From positions 1 to 14,867 of the forward strand of contig PNOO01000035.1 in the NCBI GenBank assembly GCA_013824905.1: DNA of 14,867 nucleotides, in the 5' to 3' direction. Below are positions 1-7,191 of the stretch, one piece after another. The notes under the pieces were generated by a model that saw only the letters and a list, made by a program, of their open reading frames with translations, made no database searches and was not told where the DNA came from. Position 1 is the first letter of the stretch; each line of letters begins with the position of its first letter. The stretch is from Syntrophus sp. (in: bacteria). GTDB lineage: Bacteria; Desulfobacterota; Syntrophia; Syntrophales; UBA5619. The position numbers were made by a program, and so were the translations under genes.

Positions 1-39
1 ATTACCCCCCTCAGTTAGAGGGATATTATAGCCTTACAA

Positions 40-82
40 TAGGACATTTCTACTTTGGTACTTTAGGACATTCTCATTTTGG
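40..82. repeat. Pair of 19-bp direct repeats, possible insertion-sequence end
   Basis: Two copies of a 19-base unit lie at 40-58 (TAGGACATTTCTACTTTGG) and 64-82 (TAGGACATTCTCATTTTGG). They match at 15 of 19 positions with a 24-base period. Repeated GGACATT...TTTGG units of this kind resemble the multiple terminal repeats at the ends of IS21-like elements; this is from memory and was not checked. No transposase is visible, so this would be only the edge of an element lying outside the window, or a relic. Confidence 0.4.
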
Positions 83-159
83 CGGGACAAGACAATATAT
101 ATCGATGTCGTTAGAGTTGCTTGAGTTTAGACGAGATTTTCACGGAGGATAAAAGCCTC

Positions 160-188
160 TTGACTAGACTTGCATAATAAAATAAAAG
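160..188 (+). promoter_or_regulatory. Weak sigma-70-like promoter candidate for the tctB1 operon
   Basis: TTGACT (160-165) is followed after 17 bases by TAAAAG (183-188), a 4 of 6 match to the -10 consensus, inside an A+T-rich stretch about 70 bases before the tctB1 start. The -35 is good and the -10 is poor. It is the best candidate seen for the long plus-strand operon, but other A+T-rich hexamers nearby could serve equally well. Confidence 0.3.
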
Positions 189-255
189 TCTGCGTACTCT
201 ACCGAAGATAAAATAAACCTTTTTGTTTCCGGCTCGTCCAGATTGGGAGGAGAAC

Positions 256-714
256 ATGGGCAGACAAAGAGTTGCCGGTTTCATATTTCTTTCTATCGGA
301 ATTTTAGGACTTGCCGATTCTATCCAGCTTCCCTGGGGTACATGGGAAGAACCAGGTCCGGGACCCTTTCCTTTGGCGGTCTCCATCTTACTCTGCCTTG
401 CGGGTATAGTGAAAATTCTTCAAAAAAAGAGAAGAGGGGAAGGGGAAGAGAAAAAAAGCTGGCGCGAGATAGCCCATAGCTTTCGGACCCCTTTGAAAAT
501 CCTGAGCATCACACTTTGTTTCATCTTAGTTCTGGAGCGTTTGGGGTATCTGTTGGCCGCACCGCTCTTCCTGTTTGTACTTTTACTCTGGGTATCCCGG
601 TACCGTTTGCGAACCGCCCTTGTTCTTGCCGCCTTTATAGGAGTCGGGAGCTGGTATTTTTTTGGGAAGATTCTCGCCGTCCAGTTACCCCAGGGATTCT
701 TGCGCTTCTTGTAA
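256..714 (+). CDS. tctB: TTT small membrane subunit TctB (unit 1)
   Basis: Small integral-membrane subunit of a tripartite tricarboxylate transporter, which pairs with TctA to import carboxylates captured by a TctC protein. The 152-residue product has hydrophobic segments at about 5-22, 38-55, 79-100, 101-113 and 119-138, and a charged cytoplasmic-type loop at 56-72 (QKKRRGEGEEKK). The family motif EPGPGPFP lies at 32-39, between the first two segments. The start at 256 is chosen over an in-frame ATG at 223 because GGGAGG (245-250) sits 5 bases upstream and the protein then begins like its paralogue TctB2. The end (WYFFGKILAVQLPQG) is almost the same as in TctB2. tctA1 follows after 37 bases, so the two are co-transcribed. 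No cytoplasmic or enzymatic domain is present. Confidence 0.88.
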   Translation: MGRQRVAGFIFLSIGILGLADSIQLPWGTWEEPGPGPFPLAVSILLCLAGIVKILQKKRRGEGEEKKSWREIAHSFRTPLKILSITLCFILVLERLGYLLAAPLFLFVLLLWVSRYRLRTALVLAAFIGVGSWYFFGKILAVQLPQGFLRFL

Positions 715-751
715 CGCTCAAAACGGCAACAGACGAAAAACGGAGGAGCCG

Positions 752-2263
752 ATGGATGTCATAAACAATCTGTATATCGGATTCCAGACAGCGCTTACTT
801 TCCAAAACCTCTATCTCTGCTTCATCGGATGTCTATGGGGGACCATGGTGGGGATCCTGCCCGGCATAGGACCCGTTGCCGGAATCACCCTCCTCATCCC
901 TGCCACGTTCGGACTCAGTGCGACGAGCGCCCTCATCATGCTGGCGGGGATTTACTACGGCGCCATGTATGGAGGTTCTACAACCTCCATTTTGATGAAC
1001 GTGCCGGGGGAGTCCGCATCGGTCGTCACCTGCATCGACGGATATCAGATGACCCTCAAAGGAAGGGGAGGGGCCGCCCTTTTTATCAGCGCATGGGGAT
1101 CGTGGGTTGGAGGCACCGTCAGTGTGATCGGGTTGATGCTGTTAACCCCGGTTCTCGCGGATCTGGCCGTTAAACTCGGTCCTGCCGAGATGTTCGCCAT
1201 TTTGCTGCTCTGCTTTATTCTTCTTGCATCTCTGGGGAGTGGTTCATTCTTTGACACAATACCCGTCATTCTTATCGGCCTGTTGGTCTGCCTCGTCGGG
1301 ATTGACAGTCAGTCCGGTGTACAGCGTTTTACCCACGGGATCACCGACCTTTATGACGGCATCGGTTTTCTCCCCGTGGGGATGGGTGCGTTGGGGATTG
1401 CGGAAGTTCTGCGGTCCACAGAGGAGAGCCTGGTAAGAACCGTGTCCAAGGTCCGGTTGCGGGAACTTTTGCCGACCCGTCAAGAACTTCGCAGCTCATT
1501 GGGACCGATAATTCGCGGTTCGGGTCTCGGTTTTGTCATCGGCCTCCTTCCCGGGTCCGCTCACATTCTTTCGAGCTTTCTGAGTTACGCGCTTGAGAAG
1601 AAGATTGCCAGAAACCCGGAAGAATTCGGAACCGGCCGTATCGAAGGGGTAGCAGGACCGGAAACGGCCAACAACGCCGCCTCGGGGAGCGCCCTGATTC
1701 CCCTGCTGGCTCTGGGCATCCCGACAGGGAACGCCCCTGCGGTCATGATGATTGCGCTTCTCATCCATGGCGTACGCCCGGGCCCCCTCCTTATTTCCGA
1801 GTCGCCGGAGATCTTTTGGGGGTTGGTTGCCAGCATGTACATCGGAAACCTCGTCTTGATCATCCTGAACCTCCCCCTGGTGGGTCTGTTTGTCAAACTT
1901 CTCCGGATTCCTTTTCGCATCCTGTTTCCGATCATCATCCTGGTCTGCCTGGTCGGGACCTATTCCATCAAGGGGAGCACCTTCGAATTGGGCGTGCTTC
2001 TGTTCTTCGGGTTACTGGGCTATGTCTTGCGGAAACTGAAGTATGACGTCCCGCCGTTAATCCTCGCATTGATCGTCGGGCGCACGATGGAGCTGAGTTT
2101 CCGCCAGTCCCTGATGCGGAGCGGAGGCTCTTTCTCCATCTTCTGGGAGAGCCCTGTCGCAATGGGCCTTATTCTCGTCTCGTTTTTCCTGATTTCCTGG
2201 AATATTTACCGGGCTCTGAGGCCCCAAAAGGCCTCGTGGGAGAAGGCATTGGAAGAGGGCTGA
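752..2263 (+). CDS. tctA: TTT large membrane subunit TctA (unit 1)
   Basis: Large permease subunit of a tripartite tricarboxylate transporter, 503 residues, the usual length for TctA, and hydrophobic throughout with about a dozen probable membrane segments. Family hallmarks are present in both halves: GTMVGILPGIGPVAG (30-44) and YGGSTTSILMNVPGE (73-87), then GFVIGLLPGSAH (260-271) and GPETANNAASGSALIPLLAL (302-321) followed by GIPTG. The paired LPG motifs fit the known internal duplication. The start at 752 has GGAGG at 742-746; an in-frame upstream ATG at 662 overlaps tctB1 and adds non-hydrophobic sequence, so it was rejected. The protein is roughly three-quarters identical by eye to TctA2. 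One oddity is residue 444: Arg (VGRTMEL) where TctA2 has Pro (IGPTMEL). The protein ends ASWEKALEEG. Confidence 0.93.
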   Translation: MDVINNLYIGFQTALTFQNLYLCFIGCLWGTMVGILPGIGPVAGITLLIPATFGLSATSALIMLAGIYYGAMYGGSTTSILMNVPGESASVVTCIDGYQMTLKGRGGAALFISAWGSWVGGTVSVIGLMLLTPVLADLAVKLGPAEMFAILLLCFILLASLGSGSFFDTIPVILIGLLVCLVGIDSQSGVQRFTHGITDLYDGIGFLPVGMGALGIAEVLRSTEESLVRTVSKVRLRELLPTRQELRSSLGPIIRGSGLGFVIGLLPGSAHILSSFLSYALEKKIARNPEEFGTGRIEGVAGPETANNAASGSALIPLLALGIPTGNAPAVMMIALLIHGVRPGPLLISESPEIFWGLVASMYIGNLVLIILNLPLVGLFVKLLRIPFRILFPIIILVCLVGTYSIKGSTFELGVLLFFGLLGYVLRKLKYDVPPLILALIVGRTMELSFRQSLMRSGGSFSIFWESPVAMGLILVSFFLISWNIYRALRPQKASWEKALEEG

Positions 2264-2321
2264 CGGATTTATCGAGAAGGTAGTGATGGCGGAACCTAAT
2301 ACAGGTCACTTTCGCTTTCGG

Positions 2322-2347
2322 TCAAAACGGGATGGGGAGAGTTTTGA
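2322..2347 (+). promoter_or_regulatory. Small hairpin between tctA1 and tctC1
   Basis: TCAAAAC (2322-2328) and GTTTTGA (2341-2347) form a 7-bp stem around a 12-base loop, in the 112-base gap between tctA1 and tctC1 and just before the tctC1 ribosome site. No U-tract follows, so it is unlikely to stop transcription. Hairpins at this position often protect or process the binding-protein message so that it exceeds the permease message; applying that here is inference. Confidence 0.3.
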
Positions 2348-2375
2348 TGATTAAAACAAAAAAGGAGGGTCTTTC

Positions 2376-3353
2376 ATGAAAAAGATACTGGGCGTTATCG
2401 CAATCATCGCCATCTTTACTTTGGCGATCACTCATGTTTCGGTTTCGGCGGAATATCCAACCAAACCCATCACTCTCATCAGCCCCATGGCGCCGGGAGG
2501 GATGCATGACGTGATAGGAAGGTCGTTTGCATCCGTTGCTGAAAAGACCTTCGGCAAGCCGGTCGTGGTGACCAATATCGCAGGGGCGGCCGGGCTGATC
2601 GGGGGATTTAAAATCGTCTCCGCCGATCCGGACGGCTATACCCTTGGCGTGGACTCGACAACTGTCACGAACTCTGTGACATGGGAGATCGCCAACGGTC
2701 GGAAGCCTCCTTTCACGCTGAACGATCTGGACTTGATAGGGTCCTTGACCCTGGGCCCCCCGCTGGTTCTTGTCCCGTTCAACAGCCCCTGGCAGACGCT
2801 GGCCGATCTGATAAGGGATTGTAAGGCCAAGCCGGGTTTTTACGCTTTCTCTTCCGCGGGCCACATGGGAGGCACACATATTGCCGGGGCTATCCTGGTA
2901 AACGGCGCGGGACTCAAGGTCCGCCATGTGCCCTATGAAGGCGGGGGGCCGGCGATTACCGCCCTGGTGGGAGGGCATGTCCATTTTATGTGTCAATATG
3001 TCCCGGGAGCCTTTAACCTGCTTCGAGGCAAGAAGTTGCGTGCTTTAGCCGTCCAGGGAGGCGCCAGGGTGAAATCCCTGCCTGACGTCCCCACCGTGAG
3101 AGAACTCGGGATCGATGCGGAATGGGAACAATGGTACGGGATGTCGGCGGCAAAGAATATCCCGGCTCCGATTATGGCAAAGCTCAGGGACATTATGAAG
3201 AAGGTGAGTGAAGACGAAGCGTTCATCAAGGTCATGCAGAACCAGGGCGATGATGTGGTCTATATGGACCCTATCCAACTGGCGAAGCACCGGGAGACCG
3301 AAGCGGGAAAGGCCATGAAACTCTTCAAACAGTTTCTTGCGGAAAAAAAGTAG
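2376..3353 (+). CDS. tctC: TTT periplasmic solute-binding protein TctC (1)
   Basis: Periplasmic substrate-binding subunit (TctC/Bug family) that captures the carboxylate for the TctAB permease. It has 325 residues, with a Sec signal peptide at 1-25 (hydrophobic 4-19, probable cut after VSA) followed by the typical mature start EYPTKPITLI. Family features are the glycine-rich ligand loop APGGMHD (39-45), PDGYTL (85-90), RHVPYEGGGPA (183-193) and LPDVPTVRELGI (235-246). The segment WEIANGRKPP (103-112) is shared exactly with the other two TctC proteins here. The loop SSAGHMGGTH (159-168) differs from the CSGGLYG form of those two, which suggests a different ligand preference. AAAGGAGGG (2361-2369) is the ribosome site. 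The gene follows tctA1 and its stop codon overlaps the ribosome site of the next gene. Confidence 0.93.
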   Translation: MKKILGVIAIIAIFTLAITHVSVSAEYPTKPITLISPMAPGGMHDVIGRSFASVAEKTFGKPVVVTNIAGAAGLIGGFKIVSADPDGYTLGVDSTTVTNSVTWEIANGRKPPFTLNDLDLIGSLTLGPPLVLVPFNSPWQTLADLIRDCKAKPGFYAFSSAGHMGGTHIAGAILVNGAGLKVRHVPYEGGGPAITALVGGHVHFMCQYVPGAFNLLRGKKLRALAVQGGARVKSLPDVPTVRELGIDAEWEQWYGMSAAKNIPAPIMAKLRDIMKKVSEDEAFIKVMQNQGDDVVYMDPIQLAKHRETEAGKAMKLFKQFLAEKK

Positions 3354-3361
3354 GGAGGCGG

Positions 3362-4399
3362 ATGAGTAAAGGCATGAGCAAAACAACGGCGGTACTCGGG
3401 GCCGGTGCGATCGGCAGCAGTGTCGGCGCCGATCTCACAAGGGCGGGTCTGGACGTGACGATCATTGACCAGTGGCCCGCGCACATCGAAGCGATGAAAG
3501 CCAGTGGTCTGCGCGTTATAAGGAAGGATGGGGATTTCATCGTCTCCGTTCGGGCGTTGCATCTGTGCGATCTGGCGTCGTTGAACCGGGATTTCGACAT
3601 CGTACTTCTCGCCTCCAAGTCGAACGATGCCCGCTGGCTGGCGGAACTCATCAAGCCCTATCTCAGAGAGGACGGCGTCCTGGTGGGTCTCCAGAACGGC
3701 ATGAACGACGACGCGATCGCCTCGATCGTGGGCCGCGGCCGCACGGTGGGCTGCGTCGTGGAATTGCAGGCGGAACTCTTCACCCCGGGACAGATTCAAC
3801 GCAACACAACACACGAGGGGACTTGGTTTACCGTCGGTGAACTCGATGGTTCTTCGACCCCGCGCATTCGCGAGATCGCGTCCATCATGGGCCATGTGGG
3901 AAGATGCGATGTGACCGGCAACATCTACGGCGCGAAGTGGACGAAGCTGATCGCCAACATCATGACCCAGGCGCCGTTCGGGCTTTTCGGGCTCAGGAAC
4001 TATGAGGCGATGGCCCTGCCCGGCATGCACGAGATCTCCGTAAAACTCGGCCGGGAAGCGCTGGCGGTCGGAACGGCGCTAGGCTACCGCATTGAGCCGG
4101 TCTTTGGGCTTCGCGCCGACGAATTTTCCGGTTCGAGCGACGAGAATCTGGTGAAGGCAATGAAAACGCTGATGAATCACGTCGGTAGTGGCCGCACTGC
4201 CCCGATCCACGACCACATTAAGGGCCGCCGGAGCGAAATGGCGTTCATCCCCGGTCTGGTGTCGAACAAGGGTCGGGAACTCGGTATTCCGACGCCCTGC
4301 AACGACGCCGTTGTCGAACTCGACCGGCAGATCAACAGAGGCGAGCTCAAGATGGACCCCGCCAACTTCGAACGGCTCAAGGCTATGGTGGCGGCATAA
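3362..4399 (+). CDS. Ketopantoate reductase-like oxidoreductase (ApbA/PanE family)
   Basis: NAD(P)H-dependent 2-oxoacid reductase family member, 345 residues, cytoplasmic. A Rossmann nucleotide site VLGAGAIGSSVG lies at 11-22. K86 in LLASKSND and K195 in GAKWTKLIAN match the positions of the family's conserved lysines. E292 in GRRSEMAFIPG matches the conserved glutamate of the substrate site. NGM in GLQNGMND (109-116) is also typical. The known reaction is reduction of 2-dehydropantoate, but the location inside a transporter operon argues for another branched or hydroxylated oxoacid; that is inference. GGGAGG overlaps the tctC1 stop and the ATG follows 8 bases after it, implying coupled translation. 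The ribosome-site spacing is short, and a second ATG at 3374 is possible. Codon choice is visibly more G+C-rich than in the tctC1 gene before it. Confidence 0.85.
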   Translation: MSKGMSKTTAVLGAGAIGSSVGADLTRAGLDVTIIDQWPAHIEAMKASGLRVIRKDGDFIVSVRALHLCDLASLNRDFDIVLLASKSNDARWLAELIKPYLREDGVLVGLQNGMNDDAIASIVGRGRTVGCVVELQAELFTPGQIQRNTTHEGTWFTVGELDGSSTPRIREIASIMGHVGRCDVTGNIYGAKWTKLIANIMTQAPFGLFGLRNYEAMALPGMHEISVKLGREALAVGTALGYRIEPVFGLRADEFSGSSDENLVKAMKTLMNHVGSGRTAPIHDHIKGRRSEMAFIPGLVSNKGRELGIPTPCNDAVVELDRQINRGELKMDPANFERLKAMVAA

Positions 4400-4421
4400 C
4401 CTGCTTACGGAAGGAAACGAG

Positions 4422-4832
4422 ATGGCCATTCACATCAAGAAGAAAGCGATCAACGTCAGCACGACTTACGAGCCCAATGTGCTCCATTCGCAGGGGATCT
4501 GTGAGAACACGGTCGGGAAATTGGACCCTCCCTTCACCATGCAATATGGTTTCATGCCGCCGGGCGCAAAAACGCGCGCCCACTATCACACCGAAGCCGC
4601 CCGCGGGAATTATGTGATCCGTGGACGCATCCGCTATTTATTCGGGCCGGTGGACAATCGGCAGATCATCGATGCGGAAGAGGGGGATTTTATCTATACC
4701 CCTAAAGGGGAGATCCATTCCCAAATGAATCTTTCAGATACGGAACCGGCTGAATTTATTGGTGTCTATGTTGGATGCGCCGACAGGGATCAATCCGGCA
4801 AAACCTGGGCCGAAGGACCGTTGAAGGAATAA
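4422..4832 (+). CDS. Small single-domain cupin protein
   Basis: A 136-residue single-domain cupin beta-barrel protein, probably a metal-binding enzyme or small-molecule sensor in the cytoplasm. Cupin motif 2 is a full match to G(X)5PXG(X)2H(X)3N at 88-103 (G88, P94, G96, H99, N103). Motif 1 has both histidines (H54, H56 in AHYHTEAARG), but the glutamate normally three to four residues later is absent; E58 is the nearest. Metal binding by H54, H56 and H99 remains plausible. The start is set by AAGGAA (4411-4416), 22 bases after the reductase stop. Members of this group often accompany sugar-acid or aromatic-acid catabolism, but the exact role cannot be read. The gene is followed directly by a tctC remnant. 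Confidence 0.82.
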   Translation: MAIHIKKKAINVSTTYEPNVLHSQGICENTVGKLDPPFTMQYGFMPPGAKTRAHYHTEAARGNYVIRGRIRYLFGPVDNRQIIDAEEGDFIYTPKGEIHSQMNLSDTEPAEFIGVYVGCADRDQSGKTWAEGPLKE

Positions 4833-4834
4833 AA

Positions 4835-4891
4835 GCCGAAGCGGTAAAGGCCATCAGACTCTTTAAACAATTTCTTGTGGAAAAAAAGTAG
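4835..4891 (+). pseudogene. Remnant of a tctC gene: last 18 codons plus stop
   Basis: Immediately after the cupin stop codon, in a different frame, the sequence reads AEAVKAIRLFKQFLVEKK and stop. This is nearly the same as the tctC1 C-terminus (TEAGKAMKLFKQFLAEKK and stop, 3297-3353). Over the 56 bases ending at the stop codon the two differ at 6 positions. No upstream part of a tctC gene is left, since the cupin gene occupies that place. It is therefore a truncated relic of another tctC copy. It lies directly ahead of tctB2, and its stop is only 5 bases before the tctB2 ribosome site. Confidence 0.85.
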
Positions 4892-4907
4892 CTGTAAGGA
4901 GCTCCCT

Positions 4908-5372
4908 ATGACAAAAGACAGAGCTGCAAGCCTGCTGTTTCTCTGTGCGGGCATCTATGGGTTCTATTTTTCCGTTCAGCTCCCGATGGGGAGATGGAAC
5001 GAGCCGGGTCCTGGGGTCTTTCCCTTCGCCCTTTCGCTTCTGCTGTTGGTATCCGGGGCGGCGTGGTTCATCCGCGGGAAACGCAGGGTAAAAGAAGAAG
5101 GCGAGGGGGAGAATGCGGACAGGTATGCCTTTATCAAAAATCTGGCGACCCCGTTGAAAATCGTCGGTCTCACGGCCCTACTCATCCTGGCCTTCAATAG
5201 CGTGGGCTACCTTGCGGCTGCATCGCTTTACATCTTTGTTCTTCTTTTTTGGGTATCCAGGTATCGGGTCGTCGTTTCCATCCTCCTGGCCCTGTCCATA
5301 GGTATCGGGAGCTGGTATTTTTTTGAAAAGGTTCTTGCTGTTCAGTTACCGAGAGGGGTCCTCTTTTTATAG
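4908..5372 (+). CDS. tctB: TTT small membrane subunit TctB (unit 2)
   Basis: Second TctB membrane subunit, 154 residues, partner of TctA2. Hydrophobic segments lie at about 7-24, 38-55, 83-100, 103-117 and 121-137. The motif NEPGPGVFPF (31-40) lies between the first two. A charged loop at 56-72 (RGKRRVKEEGEGEN) parallels that of TctB1, and the ending WYFFEKVLAVQLPRG is nearly shared with it. About half of the residues match TctB1 by eye. The start at 4908 is fixed by AAGGAG (4896-4901) with a 6-base spacer. An in-frame upstream ATG at 4875 lies inside the tctC relic and was rejected. tctA2 begins 33 bases after the stop. Confidence 0.88.
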   Translation: MTKDRAASLLFLCAGIYGFYFSVQLPMGRWNEPGPGVFPFALSLLLLVSGAAWFIRGKRRVKEEGEGENADRYAFIKNLATPLKIVGLTALLILAFNSVGYLAAASLYIFVLLFWVSRYRVVVSILLALSIGIGSWYFFEKVLAVQLPRGVLFL

Positions 5373-5405
5373 TTTGTTTCAAACAATTCCGACCGGAGGT
5401 TTTTA

Positions 5406-6920
5406 ATGGATGTCTTCGGCAGTCTTGCCAATGGATTTCAAACCGCACTGAGCCTGCAGAATATTTACCTGTGCTTCATCGGCTGTTTGTGGGGGACGAT
5501 GGTGGGGGTATTGCCTGGAATCGGTCCTTTGGCGGGGATCACCCTGCTCATCCCGGCGACGTTCGGTCTCGACGCAACCGGCGCCATCATCATGCTCGCC
5601 GGCATCTATTACGGCGCCATGTACGGCGGCTCGACCACCTCCATCCTCATGAACGTTCCGGGAGAATCGGCATCCGTCGTCACCTGCATCGATGGATACC
5701 AGATGACTCTAAAAGGAAGAGGCGGCGCCGCACTTTTTATCAGCGCCTGGGGGTCCTTTGTGGGAGGCACTCTGAGTATTGTAGGACTCATGCTCCTTGC
5801 GCCTACCTTGGCCGATTTTGCCATGAAGTTCGGACCTCCGGAGATGTTTTCCGTCTTGCTGGTTGCGTTCGTTCTCCTGGGTTCTTTGGGAAGCGGGTCC
5901 TTCTTCAGGACCATGCCCATGGTCTTTTTGGGCCTGCTGATCGGCACGATCGGAATGGACCCTTTAACCGGGTCGATGCGTTTCACCCACAACGTTACGG
6001 ATCTGTATGACGGAATCGGGTTGCTCCCGGTGGCAATGGGCGCCATGGGGGTCGGGGAAATCCTCATCGCCACGGAGGAGAGCCTTTTGCGGGTTATCCA
6101 CAAAATCAAACTCCGCGAGCTTTTACCGACCCGCGATGAGCTCCGCGCCTCATGGGGTCCCATATTCCGGGGATCGGGCATCGGTTTTATGATCGGCCTG
6201 ATGCCGGGATCCGCTCATGTCCTGTCCAGTTTTGTCAGTTACATGGCGGAAAAGCGATTGGCGAGACGGCCGGAAGAGTTTGGACACGGTCGCATCGAGG
6301 GGGTGGCGGGTCCTGAGACTGCCAACAATGCCGCCTCGGGAAGCGCGATGATCCCTTTCCTGAGCCTGGGCATCCCGACAGGACCCGCGCCTGCGGTCAT
6401 GATGATTGCCCTGCTGATCCATGGGATCACCCCCGGACCCCTGTTCATCTCAAAACATCCGGATGTGTTCTGGGGGCTGATCGCAAGCATGTATCTCGGA
6501 AACGTCATGCTGATCGTGCTGAACCTTCCCTTCGTGGGAATCTTTATCAGCCTGCTCCGAATCCCTTTCCGCGTTCTGTTCTCCGTCATTCTCCTCATCT
6601 GCCTGGTAGGCACCTATTCGGTGAATTCGAGCACCTTCGAATTGGCCGTCCTTCTGTTCTTCGGGATATTGGGGTACTTTATCCGGAAGATGAAATACGA
6701 TATGGCGCCCCTCATCCTGGCGATGATTATCGGGCCGACCATGGAGTTGAGCTTGCGCCAGGCGCTTATGCGCAGCGACGGTTCGTTCTCCATCTTCTGG
6801 GAGAGTTCGATCACCATGACGCTTATTGCAGCGTCGTTCCTGCTTTTGGTCTGGAATATCTATAGAGGGATCAGGCCGACAAAGGCCTCCTGGGAAAAGG
6901 CATTGGAAGAGAGCAAATAG
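5406..6920 (+). CDS. tctA: TTT large membrane subunit TctA (unit 2)
   Basis: Second TctA permease, 504 residues, collinear with TctA1 almost without gaps. The same family motifs occur: GTMVGVLPGIGPLAG (30-44), YGGSTTSILMNVPGE (73-87), GFMIGLMPGSAH (260-271) and GPETANNAASGSAMIP (302-317). It carries the usual proline at 444 (IGPTMEL). The start is set by GGAGG (5395-5399), 6 bases before the ATG. The identical block around VPGESASVVTCIDGYQMTLK (residues 84-103) in both copies marks the conserved substrate-path region. Divergence concentrates in the middle (about residues 135-235) and in the last membrane segments. Unlike unit 1, no tctC follows directly; the next binding-protein gene comes only after the oxidoreductase. 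Confidence 0.93.
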   Translation: MDVFGSLANGFQTALSLQNIYLCFIGCLWGTMVGVLPGIGPLAGITLLIPATFGLDATGAIIMLAGIYYGAMYGGSTTSILMNVPGESASVVTCIDGYQMTLKGRGGAALFISAWGSFVGGTLSIVGLMLLAPTLADFAMKFGPPEMFSVLLVAFVLLGSLGSGSFFRTMPMVFLGLLIGTIGMDPLTGSMRFTHNVTDLYDGIGLLPVAMGAMGVGEILIATEESLLRVIHKIKLRELLPTRDELRASWGPIFRGSGIGFMIGLMPGSAHVLSSFVSYMAEKRLARRPEEFGHGRIEGVAGPETANNAASGSAMIPFLSLGIPTGPAPAVMMIALLIHGITPGPLFISKHPDVFWGLIASMYLGNVMLIVLNLPFVGIFISLLRIPFRVLFSVILLICLVGTYSVNSSTFELAVLLFFGILGYFIRKMKYDMAPLILAMIIGPTMELSLRQALMRSDGSFSIFWESSITMTLIAASFLLLVWNIYRGIRPTKASWEKALEESK

Positions 6921-7191
6921 CGCTTCTTGACGCAGGCGAGAGCCGGGGGCCGCTGTCGATTTATGAGCCTTGAAAATCACGCTCCCTCCGCACGCTGGAC
7001 AGTTTTCGACCCTGCACCTCTTCGCTTCGCTGCAAAGACGAAACTCGCGCTAAAGCGCTTAGACAGTCGTCTTTGCGGGCGCTACGCTGCGGGGGGGGGG
7101 CAGGAGGCCCCGAAAAATCTCCAATGCGTGCTTCCGGGACATGATTTCCAAGTTGCGCAAAGGTTTAGATTTGTAAAGAGGAGGTGAGAAG
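6921..7191. other. Spacer between tctA2 and the oxidoreductase gene
   Basis: 271 bases without a convincing gene. An 86-codon open frame begins at 6927 but has no ribosome site, and its second half is the translation of the inverted repeat. The spacer holds a nested palindromic element (7032-7076), a run of ten G (7091-7100) and the strong ribosome site GGAGGTGA (7180-7187) of the next gene. No clear promoter is visible, but the length would allow one. Confidence 0.5.
7032..7076. repeat. Nested inverted repeat, probable intergenic repeat element
   Basis: GCAAAGACGA (7032-7041) and TCGTCTTTGC (7067-7076) are a perfect 10-bp inverted pair. Inside it lies a second stem, GCGCT (7047-7051) with AGCGC (7054-7058). 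The flanks (TTCGCTTCGCTG before, GGGCGCTACGCTGC after) are themselves of simple, similar-looking composition, and a run of ten G follows at 7091-7100. The pattern resembles mosaic palindromic elements scattered between genes in some anaerobic proteobacteria. Only one copy is in the window, so repetition is inferred. Confidence 0.5.

Larger units (their letters stand above)
1..255. other. Non-coding leader upstream of tctB1
   Basis: No convincing gene is present. The stretch holds the insertion-end-like repeats (40-82), an A+T-rich segment from about 150 to 230 with a weak promoter candidate, and the ribosome site of tctB1 (GGGAGG, 245-250). A GGAGG at about 144-148 is not followed by a usable start codon. 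The A+T-rich composition contrasts with the genes to the right and fits a junction or promoter region. Confidence 0.5.

Noticed and set aside
662..751. Upstream extension of tctA1
   Set aside because: It would overlap tctB1 by more than 50 bases and lacks a ribosome site, while the ATG at 752 has GGAGG and matches the TctA2 N-terminus.
2322..2996. 224-codon open frame on the minus strand opposite tctC1
   Set aside because: It is a shadow of tctC1, with no family motif and no ribosome site.
3260..4030. 256-codon open frame on the minus strand
   Set aside because: It is opposite tctC1 and the reductase gene, which have clear family motifs. Its product is rich in Arg, His and Ala with no recognisable domain.
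4700..4711. CCCCTAAAGGGG palindrome inside the cupin gene
   Set aside because: It is a short stem within conserved coding sequence next to motif 2, best explained by codons.
6927..7187. 86-codon frame after tctA2
   Set aside because: It has no ribosome site, and its second half is the translation of the inverted repeat and G-run.
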